A stretch of DNA of 64,000 nt, taken from Litorivivens lipolytica. GTDB lineage: Bacteria > Pseudomonadota > Gammaproteobacteria > Pseudomonadales > Spongiibacteraceae. The translations under genes and the position numbers were made by a program. Below, piece by piece: positions 30,044-39,902 of the stretch. Location: positions 558,001 to 622,000 of the forward strand of contig NZ_JACHWY010000001.1 in NCBI RefSeq assembly GCF_014191715.1, read 5' to 3'. The notes beneath the pieces are model-generated. The model worked only from the letters and a program-made list of their open reading frames with translations, was not told the DNA's origin and made no database searches. Position 1 is the stretch's first letter. Each line of letters starts with the position of its first letter.

Positions 30044-31264
30044 GTGGTGTGGGGTTTTATCGGACTGCGTTACAGCCTGGATCGTAAAGCGGATCATCTA
30101 CTGGCTTTTTTGTCGCGTCTGTCCACGGCCGGGCTAGTGCTTGGCGTTGCACTGTTGGTTGTGGTGCTGTCTGTCATGAATGGCTTCGACCGTGAAATGC
30201 GCGAGCGAATTTTGTCGTTGGTGCCTCACGTAACCGTGAAGCCGTGGTCTGCGGAAGAAAACTGGGATGCGATGGCGCAGACCGCCCGTCAACAGCCCGG
30301 TGTCGCAGCAGTCGCGCCTTTTATAGAATTTCCTGCCATGCTGTCGCGCGGTCGCAGTATGGAGCCCGCCCTCGTTTATGGTGTGGACGCTGCAGTGGAA
30401 GACCGGGTATCAGGCCTTGGGCGCTTTGTGGATTTGCCGCGTCTTTCGCAAACCAGTGAGCAAGTTGCCCCCGTGATTATCGGTGCCGGTTTAGCAAAGC
30501 TCTTGGGCGTTGCGGTGGGTGACAGCCTGAATCTGGTGACACCGGCATCGGCCCAGCAATCGTCCAATGTCAGCTTTAACCGCCTGGAAGTGGTCGATGT
30601 GCTGGATTCAGGGACGGAGATCGATCAGCGTCTGGTGCTCATGGATTTATATGCCGCTCGCGCTACCGGTGTGGATCCTGTGATTGGGCTGCGGGTTTCT
30701 GTGGAAGATGTCTTCAGCGCGCGAACCATCGCCTGGGAGCTGCGTAATCAGCTTGGTTTCCATTATCAATATTCAGATTGGACCAGCCAGCTAGGCAATC
30801 TGTACCACGCGATTCAAATGTCACGCAATCTGGTTGTGGTGATGCTGCTGGCGGTGGTCGCGGTCGCGGTTTTCAATATCGTGTCGACGCTGGTTATGGT
30901 CGTCCATGAAAAAGAAAGTGATATCGCCATTCTTCGAAGTCAGGGGGCGACACCGGGGCAGATCATTAAAACGTTTCTGCTTTACGGCGCCGTGATCGGT
31001 TTGATCGGTGTGCTGGCCGGTGGTGTGCTGGGGGCACTCGGTGCTTGGGCGATTACCGACATTGTGGCCTGGATTGAACGCGCAGCAGGTATCCAGTTTC
31101 TGCAGGGTGATGTTTACCCGATAACGTATTTACCCTCGGATTTACGCATGGAAGACTGGCTGATGGTGTGTGGCGTGTCGTATCTGATCTGTCTGCTGGC
31201 GACGCTGTATCCGGCGTGGCGGGCGGCGAGCGTACAACCGGCTGCCGTATTGAGCTACCGTTAG
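30044..31264 (+). CDS. lolE: Lipoprotein-releasing ABC transporter permease LolE
   Basis: 406 residues, with the same layout as lolC: one N-terminal helix, periplasmic domain, three C-terminal helices, and the coupling block EKESDIAILRSQGATPGQI. The C-terminus LATLYPAWRAASVQPAAVLSYR matches the lolC ending and shows the two are paralogs. GTG start immediately after the lolD stop. Presence of two distinct permeases marks a LolCDE rather than a LolDF system. Its TAG overlaps the opposing DUF2062 stop codon. Confidence 0.92.
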   Translation: MVWGFIGLRYSLDRKADHLLAFLSRLSTAGLVLGVALLVVVLSVMNGFDREMRERILSLVPHVTVKPWSAEENWDAMAQTARQQPGVAAVAPFIEFPAMLSRGRSMEPALVYGVDAAVEDRVSGLGRFVDLPRLSQTSEQVAPVIIGAGLAKLLGVAVGDSLNLVTPASAQQSSNVSFNRLEVVDVLDSGTEIDQRLVLMDLYAARATGVDPVIGLRVSVEDVFSARTIAWELRNQLGFHYQYSDWTSQLGNLYHAIQMSRNLVVVMLLAVVAVAVFNIVSTLVMVVHEKESDIAILRSQGATPGQIIKTFLLYGAVIGLIGVLAGGVLGALGAWAITDIVAWIERAAGIQFLQGDVYPITYLPSDLRMEDWLMVCGVSYLICLLATLYPAWRAASVQPAAVLSYR

Positions 31265-31812
31265 GTTGTTTTCTTGCGGGCGGCTCGCAGCTTTCTATCG
31301 GCGCGGTCGCGCTTGCGCTTGCGCCATCGGCGAATGGTGTGAATTCGCCAGAGAATGTGCACGGTAACCGCTGATAACAGACCAAAAAACAGTCCCATCA
31401 ACGTGCATCCCAGCAAGAGGGGGCGCCATTTCGTCAGCAAGCCGGTTTGAAACCATTCCCAGCTGAGTTCAAAGTAGAAGCCGGTTGGCGGCATATCCAG
31501 CAGAATGGCACCGAGTTTGTAGGCAATATAAAAAAACGCGGGCATGGTAACCGGATTGGTTATCCAGACCAGGCAGGCAGATAGGGGGAGATTAGCGCTG
31601 AACAGGATGGCCGCCAGCGCAGCAATCACCATCTGGCCCGGAAGCGGCATAAACGCCACAAACACACCGATAAAGAAGGCGAGGGTCACCGAACGACGAT
31701 TCAGGTGCCAAAGGTTGGGTTCATGGATCATCGGTCCCAACCAGCGCACCGACGGATGCTCTTTAATAGCATCCGGGTGTGGCATGTACCTTTTGAAAAT
31801 TTTGCGGGGCAT
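31261..31812 (-). CDS. DUF2062 membrane protein
   Basis: About 183 residues starting MPRKIFKRYMPHPDAI. SVTLAFFIGVFVAFMPLPGQM and the second block LVWITNPVTMPAFFYIAYKLG are the DUF2062 signature, each membrane-embedded; a third strong helix lies near residues 130-155. The C-terminus is very basic (RRWRKRKRDRADRK), so probably cytoplasmic. Function unknown; the family often sits near envelope genes, as here between lolE and comEC. Confidence 0.85.
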   Translation of the reverse strand: MPRKIFKRYMPHPDAIKEHPSVRWLGPMIHEPNLWHLNRRSVTLAFFIGVFVAFMPLPGQMVIAALAAILFSANLPLSACLVWITNPVTMPAFFYIAYKLGAILLDMPPTGFYFELSWEWFQTGLLTKWRPLLLGCTLMGLFFGLLSAVTVHILWRIHTIRRWRKRKRDRADRKLRAARKKTT

Positions 31813-31904
31813 AATGACGTAACAGGCCTGCTGCAAGAGTAGGGCGGGGGATTAACACCGCCAGCAGGCTGCCATTATGCCTGCTAAGGGAATGCTTCAC
31901 CACC

Positions 31905-34151
31905 ATGGTATCAAGGACGATATCCACTGCAGTTGGCGTTGGCTGTGTCGCCTGGTTGCCAGCGCTGCCTTCTATGGCTGTCTTGCTTACAGCCTTTACG
32001 GTCTGTTTGCTCTGTTGGTTTTTTCTGCGCAGTCGCTGGCGTCATTTGAGTGTTTGTGTGGTTTGCCTCTTTGTTGGTCTCATCATCGGGACCGTCCACG
32101 GAAACCTTTTATTGCGTGATCTGCTTCCCGAGCCGCTGGAAGGGCAAGATCTTTCCCTACGCGGGACGATTGAGGGCTTACCCCAGTACCGTCCGCATCG
32201 AGGTGGCACCTGGCGTTTTGATTTTCGTGTCGACCATTGCAGTGAAACGGGCTGTGTCGTGAAACGGGTACGTTTAAGCTTCAGGACAAACGCACTACTG
32301 CGCGAAGGTCAGGCTTGGAACCTTCAGGTGCGACTCAAGCGCCCTCGCAGTTATGCCAACCCGGGTTCATTTGACTACGCTCGCTGGTTGGTGAGCTCAG
32401 GTCTGCACGCTTCCGGCTATGTTCGCTCAGGTACGCTGGTCGCGGAGGGCTCAGCCCCTCGCGCTCGCGTAGTTGAGTATCTAAGGGAGCGTCTGCAGCC
32501 CTATGGGCGCCATCCCTTGCTGCTGGCGCTGGCGGTTGGTGATCGAGATCGCCTGAGTGAGGGCGACTGGGAAATACTCAGGGAGTCTGGTCTCTCTCAT
32601 CTGGTGGCGATTTCCGGCTTGCATATCGGGATTGCGGCAGGGATGGGGCTGCTGTTGGGTCGCTTGTTGTCCCAAATCTATGGGCGCTCTTGGTTGGCTA
32701 TGGCATGTGGTTTGGGCGCGGCGACAGGCTATGCCTGGCTAGCGGGCTTCAGCCTACCCACTCAGCGGGCGTTGATCATGGTTAGCGCGGGATTGTTGGC
32801 GCTTTTTCTGGGGCGCGGCGTCAATCGCTGGCAGGTAATGTCGCTGGCGCTACTTCTTGTCCTTCTCTTGCAACCGATGGCCAGCCTGACGCCCGGTTTC
32901 TGGCTGTCATTCGGCGCGGTTGCGGTATTACTAGCGGTGTTTGACCGCACGAAAAGCTGGCTGAGTCTATTCAGGGCTCAGTGGTCGCTGTTACTTGGGC
33001 TGGCGCCGCTGAGTCTGGCTTTTTTCAGTCTGCTTTCGCCCCTCAGCTTGCCTGTTAACCTGATTGCCGTACCGATTTTCAGTGTGGTGCTGATTCCTCT
33101 GACCTTAGTCGCGCTCTGCCTTGAAGGCGTCCAACCTGCCTTGGCTGAGGGCCTGTGGTGGTTAGCCAATATCGGCTTGCACGCGGTAATGACTAAGGTC
33201 GAGTGGCTGGTGCCGCGATTGCCGGCCTGGCAGTACACGCCTGACACGCACGCCTGGTCAGGCATATGCTTGGCATTCGCTCTGCTGCTGGCTCCAAACG
33301 TATTGCCGGCGCGCTATCTCTTTATACTGTTTCTGACGCCATTAGCTGGCGCGTTAATGCTTGCCGTGCAAAGTCCTGAACTCGACAGGGGGAGCTTGAA
33401 AGTCGATGTACTGGATGTCGGGCAGGGGCTCTCGGTTGTGATCAGAACCCGCAGTCATTCTCTGGTTTATGATGTGGGGGCCCGTTATTCCGACAGTTTC
33501 GATCTGGCCGATGCAGTGGTGCTACCCTTCCTTGCTCACGAGCGTATCAGTCGGCTGGATAAACTGATAGTCAGCCACAACGATAATGACCACGCGGGTG
33601 CGTATTCAAAAGTGGTTCAGGCGTACCCGGACGTGAAGCTCCTTTCTGGCGAATTACTCTCTGACAGTGAGCCGTGTCGGGCGGGTGAAAGTTGGCAGTG
33701 GGATCGCGTGAGGTTTCAGTGGCTGCATCCAAGGCAGGCCCGATTGGAATCTTCCTCGAATAACCGTTCCTGCGTTCTATTAATTCAGTCGGGAAGTGCG
33801 TCTATTCTATTGCCCGGCGATATTGATCGTTCTGTCGAACAACGTTTGCAGGCTGATTTAGCACGTGCTGTTAATCCTCCGCTTTCGGTCCTGATTGCGC
33901 CGCACCATGGCAGCAAAACCTCGTCGTCGAGCTCATTTATTGGGCTACTGCAGCCCCATTTGGTGGTTTTCTCTGCAGGGTATAAACACCAGTTTGGTCA
34001 TCCGGCTCCGGAGGTCGTCGAACGGTATAAAAATGCGGGTAGCGGCGTCGCCTCGACCGCCGCGTCCGGGGCAATCAGCATCCTGCTATCGCCCCGTGGT
34101 GTGGAGGGTGTCACACGGCACCGCGAACAGCGCCGTTTTTACTGGCAGTGA
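31905..34151 (+). CDS. comEC: ComEC/Rec2-type DNA uptake channel
   Basis: 748 residues. It has N-terminal helices, an OB-like DUF4131 region (about 50-190), and a competence domain with LLALAVGDRDRLSEGDWEILRESGLSHLVAISGLHIG and GFWLSFGAVAVLLAV. The C-terminal metallo-beta-lactamase domain reads VDVLDVGQGLSVVI, LIVSHNDNDHAGA, LLPGDID and APHHGSK. In competent cells it carries one DNA strand across the inner membrane; the C-domain is the likely nuclease. This is the usual position in gammaproteobacteria, ahead of exbB-exbD-lpxK. Confidence 0.93.
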   Translation: MVSRTISTAVGVGCVAWLPALPSMAVLLTAFTVCLLCWFFLRSRWRHLSVCVVCLFVGLIIGTVHGNLLLRDLLPEPLEGQDLSLRGTIEGLPQYRPHRGGTWRFDFRVDHCSETGCVVKRVRLSFRTNALLREGQAWNLQVRLKRPRSYANPGSFDYARWLVSSGLHASGYVRSGTLVAEGSAPRARVVEYLRERLQPYGRHPLLLALAVGDRDRLSEGDWEILRESGLSHLVAISGLHIGIAAGMGLLLGRLLSQIYGRSWLAMACGLGAATGYAWLAGFSLPTQRALIMVSAGLLALFLGRGVNRWQVMSLALLLVLLLQPMASLTPGFWLSFGAVAVLLAVFDRTKSWLSLFRAQWSLLLGLAPLSLAFFSLLSPLSLPVNLIAVPIFSVVLIPLTLVALCLEGVQPALAEGLWWLANIGLHAVMTKVEWLVPRLPAWQYTPDTHAWSGICLAFALLLAPNVLPARYLFILFLTPLAGALMLAVQSPELDRGSLKVDVLDVGQGLSVVIRTRSHSLVYDVGARYSDSFDLADAVVLPFLAHERISRLDKLIVSHNDNDHAGAYSKVVQAYPDVKLLSGELLSDSEPCRAGESWQWDRVRFQWLHPRQARLESSSNNRSCVLLIQSGSASILLPGDIDRSVEQRLQADLARAVNPPLSVLIAPHHGSKTSSSSSFIGLLQPHLVVFSAGYKHQFGHPAPEVVERYKNAGSGVASTAASGAISILLSPRGVEGVTRHREQRRFYWQ

Positions 34152-34213
34152 GTGTGTCGCTTCAAGCCGCGAAGTACGTATAATGCAGGCAGATCAGAAT
34201 AAGAGGTATTCCT

Positions 34214-34837
34214 GTGTTTGAACTGGTTAAGGCTGGCGGCTGGTTGATGCTGCCGATACTGCTCTGTTCCGCGGCCGCGCTGGCCATTTGTATAGAGCGC
34301 TGGATTGAACTCGACCCGAAAAAGATTGCGCCACCCAACACCTTCCCTCAAGTCTCCGACTGGCTGAAAAACAATCAGCTGGATGCCGAGAAGCTGCGCC
34401 GCCTGCATCGCTCCTCCGCGCTGGGGGAAATTCTGGCGGCGGGTTTATCGAATGCCCGTTATGGCCGGGATATTATGAAGGAAAGTATCGAAGATGCCGC
34501 GTCGCACGTGATACACCGCCTTGAAAAATACCTGAATGCATTGGGGACCATCGCAGCCATTACGCCGCTGTTAGGTCTGCTGGGCACGGTAATCGGTATG
34601 ATTCGGGTCTTTTCCGAAATCATGCTGCAAGGAACCGGTAATGCCGGGGTTCTGGCGGGTGGTATCTCCGAAGCGCTGATTACCACCGCATCCGGTTTGA
34701 GTGTCGCCATTCCAGCGCTGATGATGCACCGCTACTATATCCGCCGTATCGATTCGATTGTGGTCGAGCTGGAGCAGGAGACCATCAAGCTGGTAAACCA
34801 CATGCACCTAGTGAACCCAAAGGGCGGTAAGTCGTGA
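34214..34837 (+). CDS. exbB: ExbB/TolQ-family proton-channel protein
   Basis: 207 residues with three membrane helices: one near the N-terminus (GGWLMLPILLCSAAALAICIERW) and two after a cytoplasmic loop (LGTIAAITPLLGLLGTVIGMIRVF and GISEALITTASGLSVAIPALMMHRYY). The TPLLGLLGTVIGMI block is the ExbB/MotA/TolQ signature. With the next gene it forms the proton-driven motor; partner TonB is not here. In this lipid-A operon context the pair may serve envelope transport. GTG start; its end overlaps exbD by four bases. Confidence 0.88.
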   Translation: MFELVKAGGWLMLPILLCSAAALAICIERWIELDPKKIAPPNTFPQVSDWLKNNQLDAEKLRRLHRSSALGEILAAGLSNARYGRDIMKESIEDAASHVIHRLEKYLNALGTIAAITPLLGLLGTVIGMIRVFSEIMLQGTGNAGVLAGGISEALITTASGLSVAIPALMMHRYYIRRIDSIVVELEQETIKLVNHMHLVNPKGGKS

Positions 34838-35253
34838 ATTTCAAACGGCAGAAACTGGAAGAGGTTTCGGTCAATCTGACGCCGCTGATTGATGTGGTAT
34901 TCCTGCTGCTGATCTTTTTTATGGTGTCCACAACCTTTACCAAGGAAAGCCGGCTGACGCTGGAGCTGCCCGAGGCCAGTGGTGACCCGGCGCCGCAGGA
35001 AATGGTGCCCCTTGAGGTTATCGTCGATGCCCAGGGCCAATACATGGTCAATAAGCTGACGGTTGTAACGCCGAATCTGAAAGGTTTGAAAGCCGCGATA
35101 GCGGAAGTCTCCGACGGCGATACCACCCAGCCTGTGGTCATTACCGCCGACGCGAAGGCACCGCATCAATCTGTGATCAGAGCGATGGATGCTGCCGGTC
35201 AGTTGGGTTTTACCTCGCTCAGTCTTACAACCCGTGAACCCAAGCCGGAATAA
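34834..35253 (+). CDS. exbD: ExbD/TolR-family motor subunit
   Basis: 139 residues. One membrane helix near the N-terminus follows the conserved VNLTPLIDVVFLLLIFFMV, whose Asp is the proton-carrying residue. A periplasmic domain with the VVITADAKAPHQSVIRAMDAAGQLGFTSLSL ending follows. Forms a complex with ExbB. It overlaps exbB upstream and lpxK downstream (one base), indicating tight coupling. Confidence 0.9.
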   Translation: MNFKRQKLEEVSVNLTPLIDVVFLLLIFFMVSTTFTKESRLTLELPEASGDPAPQEMVPLEVIVDAQGQYMVNKLTVVTPNLKGLKAAIAEVSDGDTTQPVVITADAKAPHQSVIRAMDAAGQLGFTSLSLTTREPKPE

Positions 35254-36278
35254 TGAGCTTTGCGCAGCGCTTAGAAAGAGCCTGGTATAGACGGCGTTTG
35301 CGCGCGCTGTGGCTGCTGTGGCCGCTGGAATGTTTTTATCGCGTTGTTACCCGCTATCGCCGAAAGCGCTTGCAGCAATCCGCCGAGCCGCTGCCTCTCC
35401 CGGTTATCGTGGTTGGCAATGTTGCCGTTGGCGGCACCGGCAAAACCCCCTTGGTCATTGCCTTGGTGCGCTGGCTACAGTCGCAGGGTTACAAGCCCGG
35501 CGTTATCAGCCGGGGTTACGGCGGGCAGGCGCCGACGTATCCCTATGTTGTCAAAGCGAATGCGAGTGCTGAGCTGGTTGGGGATGAGCCCCTGCTGATC
35601 GCCCGCTCAACCGGCTGTCCGGTTGTCGTTGGTCCGGATCGGGTGGCGGATGTCCGGGCGCTACAAGCACAATTTGATTGCGATATTGTGGTCAGCGACG
35701 ATGGCCTTCAGCACTACCGGTTGCATCGGGATATCGAAATCGCTGTGATAGATGGTGTTCGCGGTTTCGGCAATGGCCATTGCCTACCGGTTGGGCCGCT
35801 GCGCGAGCCAGAGAACCGGCTAGACGAAGTCGATTTGATTGTGGTGAACGGAGACAGCACACTTTCACTGACGCGCAGTCACTGTGAAATGCGCCTCGAA
35901 CCCGGCAAACTGAAGAATCTTAAAACCGGGAAGACCCTGGCCGCGGGCGACCTGATTGTAGAGCAGATTGATCAACAAGGTGGCGGGCGTGTTCACGCGG
36001 TCGCTGGTATCGGTAATCCGAAGCGTTTTTTTACCACATTGGTCGAACTCGGCCTGACCCCGATTCCCCATGTATTTCCCGATCACTACGCCTATACCGA
36101 GCGGGATTTGCGTTTTGAAGGGGAACTGCCCCTCGTGATGACAGAGAAAGACGCGGTAAAATGTGCACCTTTTGCCAGCGACGCTATGTGGTCACTGCCC
36201 GTGCAGGCGGCCCTGCCAGCGAGTTTTTACACGAGCCTCGAGCGCAAGCTGAAGAAACTGTCTGAGGATAAGGGATGA
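35253..36278 (+). CDS. lpxK: Tetraacyldisaccharide 4'-kinase
   Basis: 341 residues. An N-terminal membrane-associated helix ([17 protein letters not shown]) is followed by the P-loop [18 protein letters not shown] (about 54-71). [32 protein letters not shown] and LPVGPLREP are LpxK blocks, and [10 protein letters not shown] marks the C-domain. It phosphorylates the 4'-position of the lipid A disaccharide at the inner membrane. Overlaps kdsB by four bases; the small ycaR gene often found between them is absent. Confidence 0.95.
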   Translation: MSFAQRLERAWYRRRLRALWLLWPLECFYRVVTRYRRKRLQQSAEPLPLPVIVVGNVAVGGTGKTPLVIALVRWLQSQGYKPGVISRGYGGQAPTYPYVVKANASAELVGDEPLLIARSTGCPVVVGPDRVADVRALQAQFDCDIVVSDDGLQHYRLHRDIEIAVIDGVRGFGNGHCLPVGPLREPENRLDEVDLIVVNGDSTLSLTRSHCEMRLEPGKLKNLKTGKTLAAGDLIVEQIDQQGGGRVHAVAGIGNPKRFFTTLVELGLTPIPHVFPDHYAYTERDLRFEGELPLVMTEKDAVKCAPFASDAMWSLPVQAALPASFYTSLERKLKKLSEDKG

Positions 36279-37042
36279 GTTTTACCGTCATAATTCCCGC
36301 GCGCTATGCGTCAACGCGTCTGCCGGGCAAGCCCCTGCTGGATATACAGGGTAAGCCCATGATTCAGCATGTCTGGGATAGAGCCTGTCAAAGTAATGCT
36401 GACCGCGTCATCGTCGCCACGGATGATCAGCGCGTGCAGGCTGCCTGTGAAGGCTTTGGTGCAGAAGTCTGCATGACCCGCGAGGACCACCAGTCCGGAA
36501 CGGATCGTCTTCAGGAAGTGGCGGCCCAACTCGGCTTGGCTGACGATGCGGTTGTAGTGAATGTGCAAGGTGATGAACCACTGATCCCGCCCGTAGTAAT
36601 TGATCAAGTGGCAGAGAATTTGGTGGCCAACGACCGCGCAGAAATGGCGACATTGGCCGAGCCGCTCGACTCCCTTGCTGCCCTGCGCAACCCCAATGTC
36701 GTCAAGGTCGCGCTCGCCGCTAACGGTTTTGCATTGTATTTCAGTCGTGCCTGCATACCCTGGGCGCGGGATGAATTTGCTGCCGAGCCAGAGGTTTTGC
36801 CGACCTCATTGCCATATTTTCGACATATTGGCATCTATGCTTACCGCGTGAGCTTGCTGAATGATTTTGTAAGCTGGCCACCCGGTCAACTGGAAACCAT
36901 CGAAAAACTCGAACAACTGCGTGCGCTCGAACAGGGCGCGCGCATTCACGTGGCCGAAGCCGTAGCCAGCATTCCTGCGGGTGTAGATACCCAGGCGGAT
37001 CTGGAGACCGTTCGTCGCGTGCTGGCAGGGGAGGGCAACTGA
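36275..37042 (+). CDS. kdsB: CMP-KDO synthetase
   Basis: 255 residues. It has the nucleotidyltransferase start [19 protein letters not shown], then [21 protein letters not shown] and [12 protein letters not shown] (metal and CTP site). [17 protein letters not shown] is the KdsB substrate segment and [14 protein letters not shown] its usual end. It activates KDO with CTP for LPS core synthesis. Part of the exbBD-lpxK-kdsB run. Confidence 0.96.
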   Translation: MSFTVIIPARYASTRLPGKPLLDIQGKPMIQHVWDRACQSNADRVIVATDDQRVQAACEGFGAEVCMTREDHQSGTDRLQEVAAQLGLADDAVVVNVQGDEPLIPPVVIDQVAENLVANDRAEMATLAEPLDSLAALRNPNVVKVALAANGFALYFSRACIPWARDEFAAEPEVLPTSLPYFRHIGIYAYRVSLLNDFVSWPPGQLETIEKLEQLRALEQGARIHVAEAVASIPAGVDTQADLETVRRVLAGEGN

Positions 37043-37043
37043 G

Positions 37044-37517
37044 GTGGTACGCGTTCTTTTTGTCTGTCTGGGCAATATCTGCCGTTCTCCTACCGCCCAC
37101 GCGATCTTCGAGCAGCGAGTGAAAGACGCCGGCCTCAGCGACAGGGTCAGCGTGGATTCCGCTGGCACTGGCGACTGGCATATCGGTCGACCGCCGGACC
37201 CGCGAGCCACTGAGGCTGCTGCAAAACGTGGTTTTGATATGTCACACCTCAGAGCGAGGCAGTTTTGCACCGAGGACTTCCAGAACTTTGACTATATTCT
37301 GGCGATGGATGAGGCCAATCTCAGTGACATTCAGGCGCTGGCGCCGGCCTCTCATGGGGCCAGAGTTGAATTGTTTCTCGACTACGCGAGCCACTTTACC
37401 GAGAGAGAAGTTCCCGACCCTTACTATGGTGGCGATGAAGGCTTCACACATGTGCTGGATCTGGTCGAGGATGCCGCCAATGGACTGCTTAAAACCTTGC
37501 AGGAGCGTGGGGCGTGA
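37044..37517 (+). CDS. Low-molecular-weight protein tyrosine phosphatase
   Basis: 157 residues. The P-loop VCLGNICRS at the N-terminus gives nucleophile C8 and R14; the general acid is D125 in VPDPYYGG. GTGDWHIGRPPDPRA is a family block. GTG start one base after the kdsB stop; the end overlaps murB by four bases. In this position the enzyme is usual in pseudomonad-like genomes, but its target there is not established. Exopolysaccharide kinases are targets of relatives elsewhere. Confidence 0.93.
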   Translation: MVRVLFVCLGNICRSPTAHAIFEQRVKDAGLSDRVSVDSAGTGDWHIGRPPDPRATEAAAKRGFDMSHLRARQFCTEDFQNFDYILAMDEANLSDIQALAPASHGARVELFLDYASHFTEREVPDPYYGGDEGFTHVLDLVEDAANGLLKTLQERGA

Positions 37518-38515
37518 GCCCTGAGTCCAACGTCTCCCTTCAGATGAGAAACACGCTGGCAGTGCCGGCAAACGCTCGTCATTTTATTACCGCAACGACA
37601 CTCAGTGAGCTTCGGGACGGTTTGGCCTTTGCCCGTCAACATGAGCTCCCTCAGCTAATTCTAGGCGGTGGCTCGAATATCGTGCTGTCGAGAGATTACG
37701 ACGGTGTGGTCATCGCGCTGAATCTCCGGGGCGTCCGTGTCCTGAGCGACGATGGGGAAACCGTGCTGGTGTCAGTCGCCGCTGGAGAAAACTGGGATGC
37801 CTTTGTTCGCTATAGTCTGGAGCAGGGTTGGTATGGGCTTGAGAATCTCAGCGCGATACCCGGTAGCGTGGGTGCTGCGCCGATTCAGAACATTGGTGCC
37901 TATGGGGTAGAGCTCAGCAGCGTGTTGCATGCCGTGGTCGGCGTCGATCTGGCGAATGACTCTGAGCGCCGCCTCAGTGCAGCAGAGTGCGAATTGTCCT
38001 ACCGGGACAGTATTTTTAAACAGGGTTTGCGCGACCGGTTTGTGATTACCGAGGTGGAATTGGCCTTGCACCGGCAGTCTGCGGTGAATTTGTCGTATCC
38101 GGCGCTGGCCGTTGAAGTTTCTGCTGATGCCAGCCCGCAGGAAGTGGCGGCTGCGGTTCGAAAAGTGCGAGGCCGTAAACTGCCGTCGCCAGCCGATCTG
38201 CCCAATGCCGGCAGCTTCTTTAAAAACCCGATCATCTCACGGGCTCAAGCGGATGAACTGCAACAGTCTCACCCGGAAATGCCGCTATGGCCTCACGGCG
38301 ACGCCTGTAAACTGGCCGCCGGCTGGCTGGTCGAACAGGCGGGCTGGCGAGGTGTCGAGCACAACGGCGTTGGTATGTATCGCGAACAGGCGCTGGTGCT
38401 GATCAACCCGGGCCGTTGCTCCGGAGAGCGGATTCTCGGCTTTGCCGCCGATATTCAGTCATCCGTCCAAGATCGATTCGGTGTTACTCTGGAAATCGAA
38501 CCGAGAGTGTACTGA
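37514..38515 (+). CDS. murB: UDP-N-acetylenolpyruvoylglucosamine reductase
   Basis: 333 residues, type I MurB. The FAD domain has PQLILGGGSNIVLS, ENLSAIPGSVGAAPIQNIGAYGVE and YRDSIFK. The third domain has LPNAGSFFKNPI (active-site Ser in the GSFF loop) and AAGWLVEQAGWRG. It reduces enolpyruvyl-UDP-GlcNAc to UDP-MurNAc with NADPH. GTG start within the phosphatase gene end. Confidence 0.96.
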   Translation: MSPESNVSLQMRNTLAVPANARHFITATTLSELRDGLAFARQHELPQLILGGGSNIVLSRDYDGVVIALNLRGVRVLSDDGETVLVSVAAGENWDAFVRYSLEQGWYGLENLSAIPGSVGAAPIQNIGAYGVELSSVLHAVVGVDLANDSERRLSAAECELSYRDSIFKQGLRDRFVITEVELALHRQSAVNLSYPALAVEVSADASPQEVAAAVRKVRGRKLPSPADLPNAGSFFKNPIISRAQADELQQSHPEMPLWPHGDACKLAAGWLVEQAGWRGVEHNGVGMYREQALVLINPGRCSGERILGFAADIQSSVQDRFGVTLEIEPRVY

Positions 38516-38568
38516 TCGTTTTACCACGTATAGTCGAACGGGCTGATACGCCAGATTCAGGAGGCTTT

Positions 38569-39186
38569 TTGGATCTTTTTGACCCGATAGACCGAGAGAC
38601 GCTGGACTGGCTGGAGTTCGGCGCCAGCCGCGTGGGGCTAAATCAACACTATGTGACAGACCAGCAGGCACTGTATCAGCAACTTTGTGACGAGTGTCAA
38701 TGGTCGCAGCCAGCGGTCTTTCTGTTTGGTAAACGGCATAAAGTTCCACGTTTGAATGCCTTTTACGGGGATTCCGGGGTTGAATACCGTTACTCCGGGC
38801 TCACCCATCGCGCTGAGGGCTGGCCCGCTAGTTTACAGATGCTGAAAACCCGTATCGACAGCTTGCTCGGGACACGTTTTAATACGGTGCTATTGAACTG
38901 GTATCGCGATGGGGGCGATACCATGGGCTATCACGCCGATGATGAAGCCGTCTTAGGCCCTGAGCCGACCATTGCTTCAATCAGCCTCGGGGCGCCACGC
39001 CGCTTTGTGATGAAACGGCGCAATGATCCAAAGGTAAAGCGTGAAGTGATGCTGGAAGGTGGCAGTCTACCGGTCATGGCCGGGCGCTTTCAGCACGATT
39101 GGTTACATGCGGTACCCGCAGCGCGGCGAGTCAGGGAAGGGCGTATTAATCTGACATTCCGCCGTGTGAACTCCCCCGAACACTAA
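38569..39186 (+). CDS. AlkB-like 2-oxoglutarate/Fe(II) dioxygenase
   Basis: About 205 residues. The double-stranded beta-helix carries the iron ligands in NWYRDGGDTMGYHADDE (H and D of HxD) and HDWLHAVP (distal H), and the 2-oxoglutarate arginine in RINLTFR. PRLNAFYGDSGVEYRYSG resembles the ABH2/ABH3 branch. These repair alkylated bases by oxidative demethylation. The frame is open back into murB, but a TTG at 38569 with AGGAGG just upstream is the likely start. It follows murB by 53 bases and may be read from its operon. Confidence 0.85.
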   Translation: MDLFDPIDRETLDWLEFGASRVGLNQHYVTDQQALYQQLCDECQWSQPAVFLFGKRHKVPRLNAFYGDSGVEYRYSGLTHRAEGWPASLQMLKTRIDSLLGTRFNTVLLNWYRDGGDTMGYHADDEAVLGPEPTIASISLGAPRRFVMKRRNDPKVKREVMLEGGSLPVMAGRFQHDWLHAVPAARRVREGRINLTFRRVNSPEH

Positions 39187-39244
39187 AAAATACCAGGGAC
39201 GGACACCACTGAAGGGATGCTCGGGCCAGGCAGGAGTCCCAACC

Positions 39245-39889
39245 ATGGTCAGTATTCTGTTAGCTGACGACCACGATCTTGTTCGCTTTGGCATAGAAAA
39301 AATGCTGGAGGCCGAACCGGGTTACCGTATTGTTGCGACTGCCCGCACCGGCGAAGAAGCCATTGCCCGTAGCCGCGAACTCAACCCTGCCGTTGTGCTG
39401 ATGGATCACCGCATGCCGGGAATTGGCGGCTTGGGCGCTACCCGCCGCATCGTCCAGACCTGCCCATCGACCCGGGTTATCGGGCTCAGTGTATACGCAG
39501 ACGAACCCTTCCCCTCGCAATTTCTCAAGGCCGGCGCCAGTGGTTATGTCACCAAAGGGTCGAGCTTTGATGAGATTATTAAAGCCATTAAAACCGTGGT
39601 TTCCGGTGGGTGCTACATCAGCCCTGAAGTGGCTGGCAATATCGCGCTGCGCAGCCTCGGCGCAAAGGAATCGCCGTTTGATAGCCTCTCGCGCCGCGAG
39701 CTGGAAATCTCCTTGATGCTGGTCAACTGCGAAAAGGTTGCGAATATTTCGAGGCTGCTGAATATCAGCACTAAAACGGTGAATACCTACCGCTATCGTA
39801 TTTTCGAAAAGCTGAATATCAACAGTGATGTCGAGCTGGCCTGGTTGGCATTGCGACACGGTGTGGTAGAGTTGCCCGCGACACCCTGA
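39245..39889 (+). CDS. uvrY: Response regulator of the GacA/UvrY family
   Basis: 214 residues. The receiver domain has acidic pocket DDHD near the N-terminus, phosphoacceptor Asp in VVLMDHRMPGIGG (about residue 54) and Lys in GYVTKGSSFDEI. The LuxR-type C-terminal HTH reads LSRRELEISLMLVNCEKVANISRLLNISTKTVNTYRYRIFEKL. The sensor kinase (BarA/GacS) is not here. The location directly before uvrC is the classical gacA/uvrY position. It would control CsrA-binding small RNAs. Confidence 0.93.
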   Translation: MVSILLADDHDLVRFGIEKMLEAEPGYRIVATARTGEEAIARSRELNPAVVLMDHRMPGIGGLGATRRIVQTCPSTRVIGLSVYADEPFPSQFLKAGASGYVTKGSSFDEIIKAIKTVVSGGCYISPEVAGNIALRSLGAKESPFDSLSRRELEISLMLVNCEKVANISRLLNISTKTVNTYRYRIFEKLNINSDVELAWLALRHGVVELPATP

Positions 39890-39902
39890 ACTGTCGCGGC
39901 AC

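Noticed and set aside
35253-37042. Loss of ycaR between lpxK and kdsB as a notable event
   Set aside because: The small gene is often absent or elsewhere, and the two genes overlap neatly here.
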